Notes: a model not told the origin generated them from the sequence alone. DNA of 64,000 nt from Monarcha castaneiventris obscurior (GCA_026261815.1 JAMPIT010000476.1:5731501-5795500); one strand, 5' to 3'; positions 13,400 to 27,559 are shown, counted from the first letter of the stretch. Made by a program: numbers and translations.

Positions 13400-13760
13400 G
13401 TGGTTACCACCATTGCTATAAATAAGCAGGGGCGTTTTTTTTTTTCTTCCTTTGAGTGAACAACTCAATAAGTCACCACATGAAAGATACTGTAAATAGC
13501 TCCAGCAGAGTGCAAGTCAGGGCTGCTTCCAATTAGCTTTCACTTACACTCTACCCATCTGCGCCAAGTTTGCTGAGTTTGTTCCCAACACGCTGCTCGC
13601 TTGCTGTCTGGGGAGAGATGGGGAGCAAACCCCGCTGCAATCCAGGCCACTGCTCCTCCATGGCAGACATTATCTTTTCATTAAAGCTGCGAAGACGCCA
13701 AAGCAAGTGAAAACAGCCCGCATACGCATTTATCTTTGTCCAGATGTTAATGCAAAGGTG
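13400..13760. promoter_or_regulatory. Candidate conserved non-coding block E
   Basis: This complex block has TGCTATAAATAAGCA near 13413, a T run at about 13436-13445, and a CpG-containing end around CATACGCATTTATCTTTGTC (13721-13740). It shows no repeat or coding signature. Regulatory role is inferred only from texture. Confidence 0.3.
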
Positions 13761-13999
13761 GGGGGGGAGGAAACAACCAAGAGCTTTTCTTCAGCTGCTG
13801 AGAGCCAACATCACCACCACCGCAGCAACAGCTTGGAAATGGGAAGCAGCACAAAACTTTCATTAGAACAAAGGTATAAAACAAACTCAGCAAAGGCAGC
13901 CTGGGGGCTTTTACACACTCGTCTGGAAAGACCCCCACAGGTCCCTAAGGAACGGGTAGAACGCATCCTTGTGGGCAACACCACTGCAAAAACAACAGG

Positions 14000-16900
14000 G
14001 GGAAGATGGATGATTTTGTGAGTCTTCATCAAAAAATTCCTCTTCCATGAGATAAAGGCAGTGTTAAGACTCTTTCCAAGTTTTTACTCATTCATACACA
14101 CAACCTTTGCATCCTGCACATGCGCATGCCTTCACACAGCAGCTGGTCTCGATATCAGAGGAGCATCACAGCCAGGAAACTATCACCAAGAAGATAAAGT
14201 ACAGGGCAGGAGAGTGCAGGATGGTAGCCTGCAGGAACAGGAATCCTGGGGAAGGAGCTTAATTCCCCACCACCCCTGTCTGGGAATGGTTCTGGGAAAG
14301 TCACAGGGTGTCCGTGCCTCATCTTTTGCCATCAGGAGGGTGTTAGAGGTGCCTAACCTGTGCTTGGAGATCGAAGGGTACCAGGGAATCAAGACTTGCT
14401 CATCTCATCATTTCAGCCAGATCTCCCTTCTTCAGTCACCACACAACTGGGTACCACCCACATCCAGGCATTTTGCAAGGAGGTCAGCAACACCCCAGAG
14501 CAGGAACAGGAGGTCTCCCTAAACAAGCAGATGTATTTGTTCACTCCCAAGCAGACTCCCTGCCCTGCCACCCCAACCAGGACAGTGCACTCAAAATGGA
14601 CGCTGGAAAGTATCCACTGTTTCAGGGAGAGGGGGTTATGGCAGTCAGCACAGCACAAACTGCTTTTGTTGGCTTCCTGCCTTTTCAAGCCAAAAGAAAC
14701 AGTAACAAAAAATCAAAAATCACCAACATTTGATAAAGCTTTTAAATTTGAAAGAGGTCAGGAAAAAGTTCCAAGAAAGGGAAGAAAAACAACCTTCTTT
14801 AAAACCTTTTAACGCGGTGAGAATCAGCTCTCACAGGTTACAGGTTTATATTTTTCCTGTCTAGCTTTCCAATCATCTTTACCCCCCTCTCCCACACTTC
14901 CAAAGGGTGGCAGCTTTCCATTAAAATGGCCAGGGAGGAACCTCTCCCTCCCTGTGCAGGAGGGCGCTGGGTTGACCTCTCCACATTTGGACATGGCTGC
15001 AGCCTCTAGCTTTCAAGGGCGAACGCTGGCAGTGCAGTGACCTTCCTGGAATCATGGTCCTCTGACCTCCCTTCTCTGACCCACCCATCTCCTGTCCCTC
15101 TGCTGAACTCCATCCCAGCTGCACTGGGGACATGGCACTGTCTCACAAGGGGTGCAGCTCCTCCAGACAGACCTTATATTGACAGCTCCCACAGGCCCCA
15201 GTTATGGGTGTTTTTACGCGAGAGATTGAAGGGGGGGTCAAGAAGAGGATTCAGACTACAAACCAGCCAGATATAAAAATAACTAGAGCAAATAGCCTCA
15301 ATAGCAACAAATTGATTCAAATCCTATACCCATTTCACTTGCTATCCCCTGCAGAGTGCCCTTACCAGGACATCATTTGTGAGACCAGCCCGGAAGGGTT
15401 ACAGACCCATGACCTGGAGCTCTGGAAAAGCCTTGGTGACTTTTCATCATGCTTGTGCTGCACCAAGTCCACCAGATCTCACCAGGTTGTTGAGCAAAAC
15501 TCTGTCTGACACAACCATATCAACAAGCCTCAGCCTTCCCCAGACAGTCCAGCATGAGGTGGTCCATGCTCTGCCTCTTCCAAGCCACACATGGGCCAAA
15601 CCAGATGGTCACTGGCACCATGTCATGCTCCTACATATGGGGGTCCAAGTGCTCCCTCCCCTATGTGCACCAGTTTTCCCACAATTCACACAGCCACATT
15701 TCTCCATGGGAGCTGCCTCTCCCAAAACACCAACAATTTTAACACACTGCTGGAAGACTGCAGTCTCCTGAGAGCAGGAGACATCATCCCAACAGGGCCC
15801 ACAATCAACCACTGCACCCACTTGGGATGCTTTTCTCCTAACATACCACAGCTGTTCCAGAGCTCCCCATATCTTGGGACCATCTCAGCTGGAAAGTGAA
15901 AAACACAAAGTTTAACTGATGCCCAAAATGCAAAACCAGACCAGGGCGGGCACAACACCAACAAGCAAAAATGCTCACACCAGTGGCTTCATTTGCTCCC
16001 AGCTGGAGGAATAGGCAGAGCTCTTGTTCACAGAAAACAAATAGCTTTTTCCATGCACATCCCCACAACCAACGCAACTTTTTCAGCCCCCCAGCAACAA
16101 AGCTACTGATTTTCTTCTTCCCTCCTTGCTGGGTGAGTGTGGAGACCCCATCTTCACCCCCAGCAACACTGGGGGCCATCACGTCAATAACACCTCACAC
16201 ATGCAGAAGGACATGAGCCTCCCTGCTGCCTGCAATCAACTCCGCTTGTTTATCTTTATTTAAGCAAAACTGTAGCTAGGCTGGGCTGGAAGAAGGTTGG
16301 GAGGGGGACAAATCCTTAGAAAGCTGAGCTGCGTGTTGGTCTCCAAAGGGACTGAAACTAGGGATGGGAGGAGGGGCCAGCTCTCCTTTCCAAAGGAGCT
16401 TTCAATAGGAAACAGATGTTGAGGGCCCAGTGACCAAAAGCAGGGTCTGCAGTAGGTTTCCCTGGCTCCACGCTAGCAACAGAATCCGTTTTAATTAAAA
16501 TATTTTAACTCAAGCATGAGGCAAGGGGTCGGGGGGGAATGGGGAAAAGTCTGGGGGTGATGTCCATGTTACCTCTGCACAAGCAGTGGTGTTTGTGGCA
16601 GGGCTAGACGGGGTGTCGGAGTGCAGGGTTAGGTCAGGCACCCCATCCTGTACCCCCAGCCTGGGCTCCCCCCTCCAGCAGAGCTTGACATAAATTCTGC
16701 TAACCTTGAGTGAAAAATTGCCTCGTTTTGGTACCAAAAAAATAACATTACATCATGTAGCTCTGTCAGGTTCTATCAATGCCCCCCTTCCCACCCACCC
16801 CCAAAGTGAGGGGGATGTAACCCAACACTACAAAAACACCAGCCCGGAGGAGAAAAGGGGCCTTTGTTATGGATCATCAGCTTCCCGCTCCTGCCTGAGG

Positions 16901-19900
16901 TGAAGAAAGATCTCCAAAAACGTTTGGCCAGGAGGTACAGACTCCAGACATGTCAACCCCCACAACGCCTCTGCTTCTCCATCCCCACCTTCTAAAACTC
17001 CTGCTTCTCCCTTACTTATAAATTTCAGTCATTACTAGGATGCAAAAAAACAAAAATGATGGCAGGAAGCCTGAAAGCCCAGCCACTGGATCACTAAAGC
17101 CTGACTTTAAGCTGGGATGAGTCAATAGTTTCCTCCAGGTGAGGATCCATCCTGGCTTTCTTCCCCAAGGGTACCTAACTCCCTCACAGGAGGGCATGTG
17201 TAGCACAGGACATGCAGAAACCCATACCCAGCTCCAGCACGGAAAAACACAGGGAGACCAGGACCTGAACAGTGAAAAGAGAACCTGACAGGGGTTCTGC
17301 CAAGCCATGGACACCCAAGCAAGCCCATACATCCTGAGGCAGAGAGTGTCTGCCCACCCCACATGAGTTGATGAAGAAGGGGAAGAAGATCAGGGCCTGT
17401 AGGATCTAATAACCAGCACAGGCTCCCCGAGATTATGAGTTCAGCAAGGCCAGGCACAGGCTGTGAGGCTCTCCTAGAGCACTCGGGGAGCGTGGTGCCG
17501 GATGGATGGGAGGCAGGCTGTACCACTCATGCCCCCCCCAGCTAGGGAACAGGCCCTAACCCACTCCATTTACTGTGAGAGAAGAACTGCAGGAGCAAGT
17601 GGGAATGAAGGAGATGCAAATGGAGCCCCTCTCCCCCCATGCACGCTGCAGGGCTGGGGGCTGCTTTTTGCCTTCCTGATAGGACCATGCTTTCCCCTGC
17701 CCACAGACAGGGACACAAGCATGCCTTGCCTAAACCCTGCTGCTGGCAACACTCCGGCTTGCTGAGCAAACCCATGGCAGAAGAAAAGGAGCTGCCACTG
17801 CCCCTGGGCAGCACAGCAGCAGGCCATGCACCGATCGAGGGGAGAGGGAGGAGGACACCCAGCTTGCCCCAGGCCCTTAGCTCTCCAATGTGTTTTCTCA
17901 TTAACATGTAATACGGTTTTATTGTCTCAAACAATGTCTGTTTTCCATCAGCTTCTTTATCCCAGACACTGCCGTGCGCAGAGACCGATGAGGCCAGATG
18001 GTTCATGTTGCAGGAGTCTTCCTGCTCTTCCCCACCCGCTCCCTAATTCCTTACAAATTCCTGGAATGCCTGCGCCCCCGAAAACCAGCCCTGGGCAGAG
18101 GCAGGCATCAGCCCTGGGATAATCCCTGGTCACCCCTCCTCACCCCCTGCAAGAAGCAGCAGCTCCCAGCTGTTGTCTCCTCCACAGGGTCGCCAGGGAG
18201 CATTTTCCATCCAAAACCAGAGATCCGTGGGTCTGCTCTGCTGAGGGAGGGATGTGCAGACCCCAAAAGCCCCAGCCCAGCCCCGAAGAGCCAGCCAGCA
18301 GCAGGGCTGCAGCCAGCAGCCTGCCCATAATCCCCACCACGTGCCCAAAGCCACCAGGCTGCTGCCATACCACTCTCAGCTCCAGCTTTCACCCACGACT
18401 CCTGCCGCTAATCCCCATGCCAACAGCTGGACACAGAGGTTCGTTGAGTCCTTCCGAAAATCCAGTGGCCTATCCAAGCCCTGGACAAGTCAAAGGGAAG
18501 GCTCCTGCTGACTGCAAGTAGTTTTTCGCCAGCCTTGTCTTAGCTGTCCACACAGGCAGCTTGGCCAGTGACTTCAGACCACCCCAAAACACCCCTCAGA
18601 GGTCTGGCAAGGCTCACGCTCCTCCTGCCATCCTTCTAGCCCCCTTGCAACCACATTCCTTGGAGAAGGAGGAGGAAAGCCCACCAGGTCCAGGAAGGAA
18701 GCCTGCTGAGCATAGCCCAGCAGGGGAAAAATAAGGGACGCTGAAAGTGATCGTTCAGCCTGGAAGAAGGCCAGAAGACTGGTGTTCACACTTCAAGCAC
18801 CACAAGAGCACAGATCATCTCACCTGGGAAAAACCAGATTCTGGTAGAAAAGATGGCACCTTCTCCAAGGCACTCAGGCAACACATGGCACAGCCATGTC
18901 ACAGGTCATGCATCCACTGCAGGATGCCACAGTCACTCTGACCCTGCAGACCTTGTCCTGTCTCCAAGGAGCTACATGAGCTGCAGTTTCCCCGTTCCCA
19001 CCCCACAGCAGCCACTGCCTGGGAGAAGTCCCCCCGAGGAATGACCAGAGGGGACCCCTAGCCTGAGGGGACCTCTGTGGGCTGGCAACCACTCTCCAGG
19101 GTGTAGCTGCCAAAATGTGCGAGCTTCTCGGAGACCCGCCAAGCAGATGAGTATCTGCTCCCAATTCAACTGAGTTTTCATGAGGATGACACAAGACAGC
19201 CCTACTGCCAAGTTTCCACAGCTCTTTCAGAGAAGGGGTGCCAGAGCCCAAGAGACACCTCCAAAAATCTCACCACAGCAAGGAGGACGCCTTCTTTTTT
19301 TATCGGCACTTTTTTCTCTAAGCCACTCGGCTCATTTTAGCAAGCCCTATGACAAGCCTGTGTCCACCCAAAAAAATTCCAGGGCACACAGGTGAAGTCC
19401 TGCCAAGTCCTGAGGTTGAAGAAAAAAAACCTAAGGGGGGTGGGCAATTTACAGCAGGTAGATTTCTACCTGTTTTGATCATGCCATCTCCTCCAGCACC
19501 CATCCTACAGCTTGTACATGAGCTCTGTGATAGAAGAAGCTGTTATTGCCATGTCATGGTTAGGTGCTCAAGAAGCAAAACAGCAGAAGCTGAAGGGGTC
19601 TGAGACACTTGGTTTCAACCCAAGAAGCCTATGTGCACAAGAAATCTGCTACAGGCCACAAATGAGCAGTCCAAAGTATCCTCAGACCCTTGTCCTGAAA
19701 TAGCCAGGAAGGAAACAAGTAGAGGATGTGCCCTTGGGACAGTGGAGCAAGAGGACTAGAAGTAAGTGATGGCAGGAGGACTCCAAGCACTGTGGTGATT
19801 TTTTGCACCCCAGAGCAGAGAAAGTATCACCTGCCACCTTTTGGCACTCCCAGCGCTCAACTTTGGCTCCACACAGTAAGAAAAAACACAGCAGGAAAGA

Positions 19901-19925
19901 GCAAGCGAGCTGAAACCTGATCCCC
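14000..19925. other. Intron 2 segment with no distinct feature
   Basis: CA-, CCA- and CAG-rich unique intronic DNA. The only distinct texture is a short A+T-rich patch at 17885-17990 (ATTAACATGTAATACGG). No coding, RNA-gene or transposon signal was seen. Confidence 0.6.
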
Positions 19926-19929
19926 TGAA

Positions 19930-20110
19930 AGTCCGGACTTGGTGTCTGGCTTTTCTTAACGGCTCAGCCGACCTGTACGTGCCAGCCTGGGAAGGCGTAA
20001 TGGTTCCACCGACAGAACTTCATTAACTTTTTATACACTCGGCCGCTAATTTATAATCATTAGCGGACAAACAGCCAACAATTACAAAAGCAGCACGTTA
20101 AGGAGAGAGG
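19930..20110. promoter_or_regulatory. Candidate conserved non-coding block G with homeodomain palindrome
   Basis: About ten CpGs are retained in some 180 bp of otherwise A+T-containing intron. At 20043-20066 perfect 8-bp inverted arms CCGCTAAT and ATTAGCGG flank an 8-bp centre, so each arm carries a homeodomain TAAT core. ACTTCATTAACTTTTTATAC and ACAATTACAAAAG add more cores. This is the most enhancer-like block in the intron by eye. Confidence 0.45.
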
Positions 20111-22059
20111 GAGAGAGCTTGAAGGAGCAGGGATGGAAACATACTCATGGTCGGGAGTGAGCCGGAGCCAGGATGGTGCGTCCATGTCCCGGGGCTGGCA
20201 TGTGGCAGGGGCAACCTCTCCCAAGATTTACTGGCATGTCATTTCCTCAGCTGTAATTAAGGCATTGGGCAGCAGAAAGGCAAAAGGCACAGCTGAGCAC
20301 AGGGTAGGGGAAAAAAAATCTCACAAGCCCTCTCATTTTCAAATAAAAGGACACAGGAAGAGGAGGAGCATGCATACTCCACGTTTCCAATTCCTGGCAC
20401 AGGCAAGGTGCCTGTTTGCAGAAGAATGTGCAACTGTACACAGAAACAGCTCTAAATTAATCCTGCTTTAATGAAATCTTCAAACACAGACCATGTAACC
20501 CCAGTGCCCTTCCACAGACCAGCTCCCCTCCTGTTGGAGCAGCTCTCTGTGGGAGGTAGAACATGGTGTTGCAATGCACAGCGCTGGCACCTGCAGCAAG
20601 CAACATCCACAAGTATCCAAATCCTGAGGATGCATCTACCTTGAAGATGGAGGTGTGGAAGAGAGAAAAAGTTTCAAACACCTTTGGGATCAGTGGTCTC
20701 TCTTTCCCTGAAGAAAACTCAAAACCAACTCCACCAGTCCTCCCCGCCTGCCCAATATCCCGCCAGAAAACCCCTGCTGCACGAGGCGAGGCTGCAGGCA
20801 GAGGACAACAGGCAGGCTCCCTCCTCTGCAACAACCCGAGCTGCTGTAATCGATCAAAGAGCCGTAAGATCTGCAGATACAGATGTCCCTGCCGCACAGG
20901 CAGGCCAGCAAGGGAGCACAGTGACCTGACCAGCATCATTCAACAGCACGGCATGCCCAGAAACCAAACCTACACCTCTTTTGGCTCCTGCACAAGGGCT
21001 GAGCCGCTCTCCTGCCCCACACCAGGCAGCCCAGCCAGTCCTTTTTCGAGTTGTAAGCTTCCTGTTAAACAGGTTTAATAAGTGCTGCATACACCTTGCA
21101 GAGCCTCTCCTCTGGCATCTCCAGCCAGCCAGCGCAGCTCAGCACAGCTCCTACACTTCTGGAGAGAAAAGCTGCTTCCCAAAACTCCATGCAGCACTGG
21201 GGAAAGAGCAGCACCCCCTAAGAAATGCCAAGAAGTGGGTGACTGGCTGTGAACCGCCCAGCTCCCCTCTGAAGCCAGGGGAGGCTGCAGCGAGGGAGGC
21301 AGCCTGTGTGCAGGACCTGCCATGCCCTGCAAGCCATGGCTTGCCAGGCACGCCGAGGGCAGGTAGGCAGAGCCCCGCACTCCAAGCACGCAATCCCAGG
21401 CATGCTCGCAGCTGGAAGGAACCATCGCAGCCCACCAGCTCTACCTGCCCCCCCCCCTGCTCCCCACAGCACAAGCGTGTGGAAAGGCTCACAAGCTGCT
21501 TTGGCTCACAGCGGGACCTTTCCCCTTCCACCCTTGCACTTGAGAAAAGTGCAGATCTAACACATCCTGAGGCTTATCACATCAAGAGACCAAAGCATTC
21601 AGGCCAGCAGAATGAATACCTCTGAGATTAATGGGGACTAAAACCAAATTTCTTGTGTGACAAGCTTCCTTCCCTCTACAGCAGCTTAATAACCATTCAG
21701 CACCCATGTAGAAAAAAAAATTAAAATCCCTCCACCTAGAAGTGCAATTTAGGGGATCAAGCAGTAAAGATAATTTAGATGCAAATTTGGACGACTCGTC
21801 CTGCCTGGGATCCACCACCTGGGTACAGCTGGAAGATCGCACTGCTTTTTAAGAAAGCTCCTACCTGATCCACTGAAAATCAGAGCATGTTGTTTAGATT
21901 ATTTTCCTGTGGCTGTTCAATATCCACAGTGTCATGGATAAAACCCTCCATCTAAGAAAACCAGTGGGGGGGGAACTACAATGAGAAGCCGTCACACAGT
22001 CCATGTACGGTAACAACCACAGATGGAATGGTGGGATATGCAGAGAGAAGTGGAAGCTG

Positions 22060-22400
22060 TTTCTGCATTCCTGCCTTTGAATAACTTTCCAACAGAATTG
22101 CCCAAATACCTATTTTTTCAGGACTTTTTTTTTTTAACAGCATCACTCAAGAGCTGGATTTGTCATTAAGGTATTTGTAATTTAAAACTGAATTCAAATT
22201 TCAGAGAAATACTTCTAATAAAGAAGGCAAAGGCTTAATTTCAAATACATAAATATGAGGTATTTCCATCTTTTTTAATGCTTCTATAAAGCAAAGCAAG
22301 GGACTCTTTATTTACTGAAACATGTTGGGAAATTGAGCTGCACAAATTTGTACATTTCTGTTAACCCAAATGCACATTATTATTTCTTTTCCTCCTTGAG
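22060..22400. promoter_or_regulatory. Candidate conserved non-coding block H
   Basis: This A+T-rich block lies in a GC-richer part of intron 2. It is dominated by TTTGTAATTTAAAACTGAAT-type sequence, TTAATTTC and AATACATAAATATG. A run of 11-12 T lies near 22126. There is no mobile-element structure. It could be a regulatory element or simply old A+T-rich DNA. Confidence 0.28.
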
Positions 22401-23489
22401 ACCTTTAAATTTGGAGAGGGGCAGGGAAATACCTCATCCTGCCTAAAGACACGGAGATGCCAACACCACTCAAGCCCCAAAACAACTGGTCCATACCCCA
22501 TCCCAGAGGAATGCAGCATGGCATCTGAAACAGTCAAGAGGAAGCAGGGAGCATCTCCCACCAGACCCAGGTCAGCAGCCAGGCTAGGGGTTCAGCAGCA
22601 GCTACAGGAGCAAGATACAGGCACCAAACCTTGCATGGGAATTAATCACTGCCCTTAGGAGCTCTCCGCCTCCCGCTACCTTACCCACACCACCCAGATC
22701 ACAGGGAAGCAGATGGAGGGCAGGATTTCCTTACTATGGGGTAGCATCAGGCTGGTGGGAAGTGCCAGCACCTAGGAACCCTTGCCACAGAGAGAATCAA
22801 AAGCAGCCACACTCAACAGCAATAGTGAAGTGTTACTATAGCCACCCACTAAGTCCAGGTGGGCTCACAAGCAATGGACCCCACTGCTTTTTGGGAGACA
22901 TGCAGAGATATCTGGGCTCATCCAGCCCAGAGATGCCTGCACAGGGTGGGAGGTGAGCACAGCAGCAGCCAGACCACATGCAGCAGGACCCTCACTACCC
23001 CAAGTGAGGAGGGCACAGCCTTTTAAAGTAAGGACATGGAGAGCTGGGCAAAGGGAGCCTGACAGCATCCTTTCCATCACTAAAAGATCAGCAGCATCAA
23101 GCTGTTCTTGGGGAGCTCTCCTGGAGAGACCTTTGCACAGATCCAGGGCTGTTCCGCTCCCTGCACAGTCAGGAACACTCCTCTCAGGCTTTTGGCACTC
23201 CATTATCCAAAAGACTCCAGCAAAGGAGCCAAGACCAGCAGCAGCATGACTTGACGCCTCCCCACCAAGGGGCCAGCCCCATCCACCTCTGGCTCAGAGC
23301 TGCTGGAAGGGGAAAGGGGTGGAGGAGTTGGCAGATGGCACCCCCTGCCCCAGCCAGCCCCACACAAACCTCAACCAAAGCCTTCCCTGGAGATGAGTGG
23401 CTGCACAGCCAGTACTGCTGTGTGCAACCCCCCTCCTCCCCACCCCTTTCCCCGTCTCTCTCCCTTAACTCGCTCTCAGCCCTATCCTA

Positions 23490-23660
23490 CTGAACAATCT
23501 CGCCGCGGGCTGCTTTTGTAAGCTTCCAGCCCCAAAAGAAAAATGATGGGTTTGAACTCTTAACCCCACCCCAGAAAAAGGCTGGAATTAAAAGGGGTTT
23601 ATGACTAAGTATGCAGATGGGAATACTGTAATAACAACAGGCAAAATGTTTGCCTAGCAG
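23490..23660. promoter_or_regulatory. Candidate conserved non-coding block I
   Basis: CTCGCCGCGGGCTGCTTTTG is followed by A+T-rich sequence with GGAATTAAAAGGGG and ACTGTAATAACAACAG. Texture is unlike the surrounding CA-rich intron. Low-confidence regulatory candidate. Confidence 0.25.
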
Positions 23661-26422
23661 TTCTGGGCTGGTTTCAGAGGGAGGGAGAGTGGGACAGGGC
23701 GGCTTCTGGCCGGAGGATGACGGCACGGAGAAAGAATTTGCCGGCTGGGAGGGAAGGGAGGTTGCTGATAAATGGTGGGGCAGAGGCGAGGAGTGGGGCC
23801 AGGACCCGAGCGCTGCATGGCTGGCACTTCAGGGAGGCTGGCTGCACGCTGCGGGGTCCTGGCCGGCTGACAAAGGCTCTGCCACCGAGGAAGACAGCAG
23901 GGAAGGGGAACATTGCAGCAGAGCTCAGCTCGGGGCTGGCTCAGGACCGATCACACGCCTTGGGGGACACTGTCACACTCAGTGGGATGCAGAATGGGGA
24001 GCACACAGCAGTGCTCCCCTTCACTACCTCAAATCCCTTCTCATGGGGGTACCCATGTACACAGACTTCTGCCAAAAGGAGAGCCCACAACCTCAAACAA
24101 GTGGCTCATTTTTACCAGGAGTGGGACTCCAGGTCTGCTGAAAAGGTGCTTTTAAAACCTCGGTGCCTGAGTCACCTAGGAGGGCATTTTCAGGACATCA
24201 CCTTTCCCTTTTAGCAACAGGCTGCAAGCAAGGCCCCACAAGTGGGAAGCTCAGGCTAGGGGAGACCTAAACCTCAGCCACTGTTCTAGAAGAGTGCACC
24301 CCACCACTGGCATAACCTCATTGCAAGAGGGGAGAGCACTGCTCCTCTGGCCTCCAATCCTGCACAAGCCTGCTCCCACTCCTCTGGCACCCAGGGACAT
24401 CCAGGACTCTCCCCTCTGTGAGGGATCAGTCAAGTGAGGCCCCTCAATGGTCCCCTGTCACACAACAAGGAGCCCCTGGACATGGTTCGCAAGACCCCAA
24501 AAATACCTCCCCGCCACTGTACCAGGTCAGGCTGCCCCTTGGCACACACACAGAGGTTTGCTCCATAGTTCAGTGGGGATGTGACTCCCTGATTGTACCA
24601 AACCAGCACCTTCCTGTTCTCCAGATCTCCACAAAGTGCCTGCAAACTTCATCCAAGATGCAAACCACTTGCACAACATCACACACAGCTTGGCAGCCAC
24701 AGGCCAGAAAGCCACCAAACACCCAAATCTTGCAACTCGGCAGAACCCATGGGACAGAAACTCACGTGTGGCACATGCAAACAAGCCACAAACCCACAGA
24801 CCTCCCTCAGCCCCCAGAGAAGCCACAATATGGAACTATTTTGAGCAATGCTCCTGCCACAGGCATGAGAACCTTCCCCCCATGCTCACTGGGTACAGCC
24901 CAGCCTGATGCAACAGCAGTGGTTTGCCAACCCAAGCACCTCACAGGGGTACAGCTTCAGATGGGAACACGCCCCAGCCACTTCCCTGAGGAGGTAAAGC
25001 CACGTGCAAAAAACCTCACAGCACGACTGGCAAGGCAGGAATTCCAGGAGACTCCCCAGCTTGCAAGGCAGGGGATTTGCAAGCGTCTCACACCCACCTT
25101 TGCTCAACAGAGACCTCAGCATTTGCAGCACCAGCACATGGGAGTTTGAATCAATTGTGGTCACCTCCTGCTGGCTGACCCACTGCATTTACCAGAGACA
25201 GGGAGTGCTGGAAGGAGTCTGTGGATACTAAAAACCTTCTCATTGCTCCAATCCTCCTCTAGGTCCTACATGTTGCACTGATGAACAGACAGCAGCCCTG
25301 CAGAATCCAAGTAAGAGGCATGTGCACACACCCCCACCCACTCACACCACCTAAACAAGCAAGGAGGTCTTTACTTTGACCTCTTAAGCAGAGCAAATCC
25401 CTCTGTAAAGACACTTAGGGACTGTCTGCGGGGTCAGGAAGATGGTCACTACTGATGGGAGTGAGCACTGCAAAGGGTGACAGGGCCAGCCAGGCTGTGG
25501 TCCCTGCCCACAGCAGCCTGTGGCAGACACAAGCTGCACAAATGCACAGCTCCCTTCACGGCCACTGCTCCGCCACCAACATGCCCGGAAGCACTCGGAT
25601 CAGGTAATGGAGGGTGTAGGAGACTCGTGAGAGGATTCCTGTGAGTCAGCCGAGGGCCCAGATGAGCAAGCTCTGCAACATCAGCAAACAAAAGAGGGCA
25701 AAACCTGGACCACCCCGGCCCCTTCCTGCTGCCTCCAAGATGACCCCCACAAGTGCGGGCTTGAGGAGAGCACCCAGAGGCATGTGGAATGCTGCAGCCA
25801 AGGCTGGGATAAAGACTCGACCTGCTATGCCTTGGGGCAAGGAGGTGGTCGCCTCAGTTCCCTGGGGAACACAGTCCTGCGGCTTGCTGAGCAATTTGGC
25901 TTCTCTTCTGCCAACACAGGATGCAATATTAACCTTGCTCATTCAAGCCATGAGTTGTCTCTCTCCACATGCAAACTGAACTCAGGAAAGCCTCCTCTCA
26001 CGCACAGCTTTCAGGGCACTTCCCAGGATTTAAGGACCAAATGTAAATGGTCCTTTCAAAGTCCTTTTCTGACAGCAGTGTTTCCCCTCCCTTGCAATCA
26101 CATACTCATGCCTTATACCATGGAGCTGGTTTACGCAAGGGACATTCACATCTCCCTGACGAGAGGGTGGCCTCTGCACCAGCACATCTGCTGGATCACA
26201 GCACCTCTTCAGGAACAGCCTTGAACAAAGGGTCACCATACATTTTGTGGAGACCTCCTCTCCCTGGAGACTTGTGAGTCTTACCCTCCAAAACTGCCAC
26301 ACTTGGGCTACAGCCAACCCAGCTTTCATAAAAGCCTCCACATAATCTCTGCCATGAGGTGCTTCCATCCTTTCCTATCCTTTCCTTTCTGGGGACTTCC
26401 AGTTGTCATTATTTTTCAGGGG

Positions 26423-26439
26423 AAAAAAAAAAAAAAAAA
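26423..26439. repeat. A17 homopolymer
   Basis: Seventeen consecutive A inside intron 2, not preceded by a recognisable retroposon body. Confidence 0.9.
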
Positions 26440-27388
26440 GGTGAATGGTGGGGAGGACATCTGGAAGAGGGATAAATACACACCAGGAGTCATCCCAGTC
26501 CTGACAGCTGAATGAGTTAGACAGGTGCTAACGAACAAACAGGCTAAATTGCTCCTTTCCCCTCCTGACAGGCCAAAGCAAGTCTCCAGAGCACCCAGAA
26601 CACCAGGTCTGGTCCATTCCAAGCTTTTGTTAGTAGTGAGAAGGCCACCCTGGGCAGCTGCCCAGCTATACCAGCCTGGACACACTACACCCCAGTACAG
26701 GGAGGTCCCCAACACTAAACCCCATCTCCCTAACCCCCTCAGGGGGGTACCACCACCACGCAGAGGAGAGCTCCAAAGCCAGGGGAAATGAAGACCAAGC
26801 CAGGGCAATGTAGCCTTTAGAAACAGTCAGGGTGCAGCACCACACACCCCCTCCTCCCCAGGGCAAAGCCTCCCGTTCCAGCAGAGAGGCGATGCAGGCA
26901 GGCCAGCAGCCTCCGTGCCTCTGATCCACAATGGCCTGTAGCCTCTTCCTTCCCCTGCTCCCAATGAGAGGCACACCCAGTGTTAACACTGAGGCTAACT
27001 CTATCCGGTCCTTCTTCCCTACGTCTATTGTTGCTAAAAATTTATCCGGTTTCTGACAAAAAAAAAAAAAAGTAGTTTTACACTGTACCTCCCCTCTGCC
27101 CTTCAAAGTAAAAGTAGCTCTGCTCTTTCCCCAGGGAGGGGGAGATGAGTTTAAACATGAGTCCCCCATGTACCCAGCATTGCTCCACTCCTCCAAGGAC
27201 TTTGACACAGGCCTGTCCCATCAGCCTGTCTGTGGCATTTGATTCCTGTCTGTCACTAAGTGATGAGGACAAAGGGTGAGAAGTCAGGAAAAGGTCTGAG
27301 CTACTTTGTTAATCGTCTGGATACGAACTTTGGATGAACTCCGTGGGGAAAGAAAAAAGCCGCATGGAGCGGGACACACAGCGCACAG

Positions 27389-27441
27389 CTCTCTCTCTCT
27401 CTCTCCTCAAAAAGAAAAAAAAAAAAAGGAAAAAAAAAAAA
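27389..27441. repeat. CT repeat followed by A runs
   Basis: Eight CT units (27389-27404) are followed by two A runs of about 13 and 12 bases split by GG. Confidence 0.9.
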
Positions 27442-27559
27442 GGGAGGCTTGAACAAGGGGAAGGGGGTGGGAGGGAAAGGGAGAGAAGAGCATTCCCCAT
27501 CCCCATGGCGGCAGGCAGTCCTGAGAGCTCCCTGCTCTGAGGAGACAGAAGGATATTCA

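Larger units (their letters stand above)
23661..27559. other. Intron 2 segment with strong C+A bias and no gene
   Basis: Long open frames exist on the plus strand (up to about 240 codons near 24418-25149), but their translations are rich in Pro, Thr, Gln and His with no recognisable domain. They follow from the low T content of the strand. I see nothing else but homopolymers. Confidence 0.65.

Noticed and set aside
20563..21625. Overlapping plus-strand frames of 171 and 214 codons
   Set aside because: Two frames open in the same C+A-rich stretch, with no domain in either. Both look like chance.
24418..25149. 243-codon plus-strand frame in intron 2
   Set aside because: It is rich in Gln, Thr, Pro and His without a known domain. 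The strand has little T, which removes most stop codons. No splice or promoter context.
26423..26439. A17 run as a possible processed-pseudogene tail
   Set aside because: No gene-like body precedes it and no target duplication was seen. It is a simple homopolymer.
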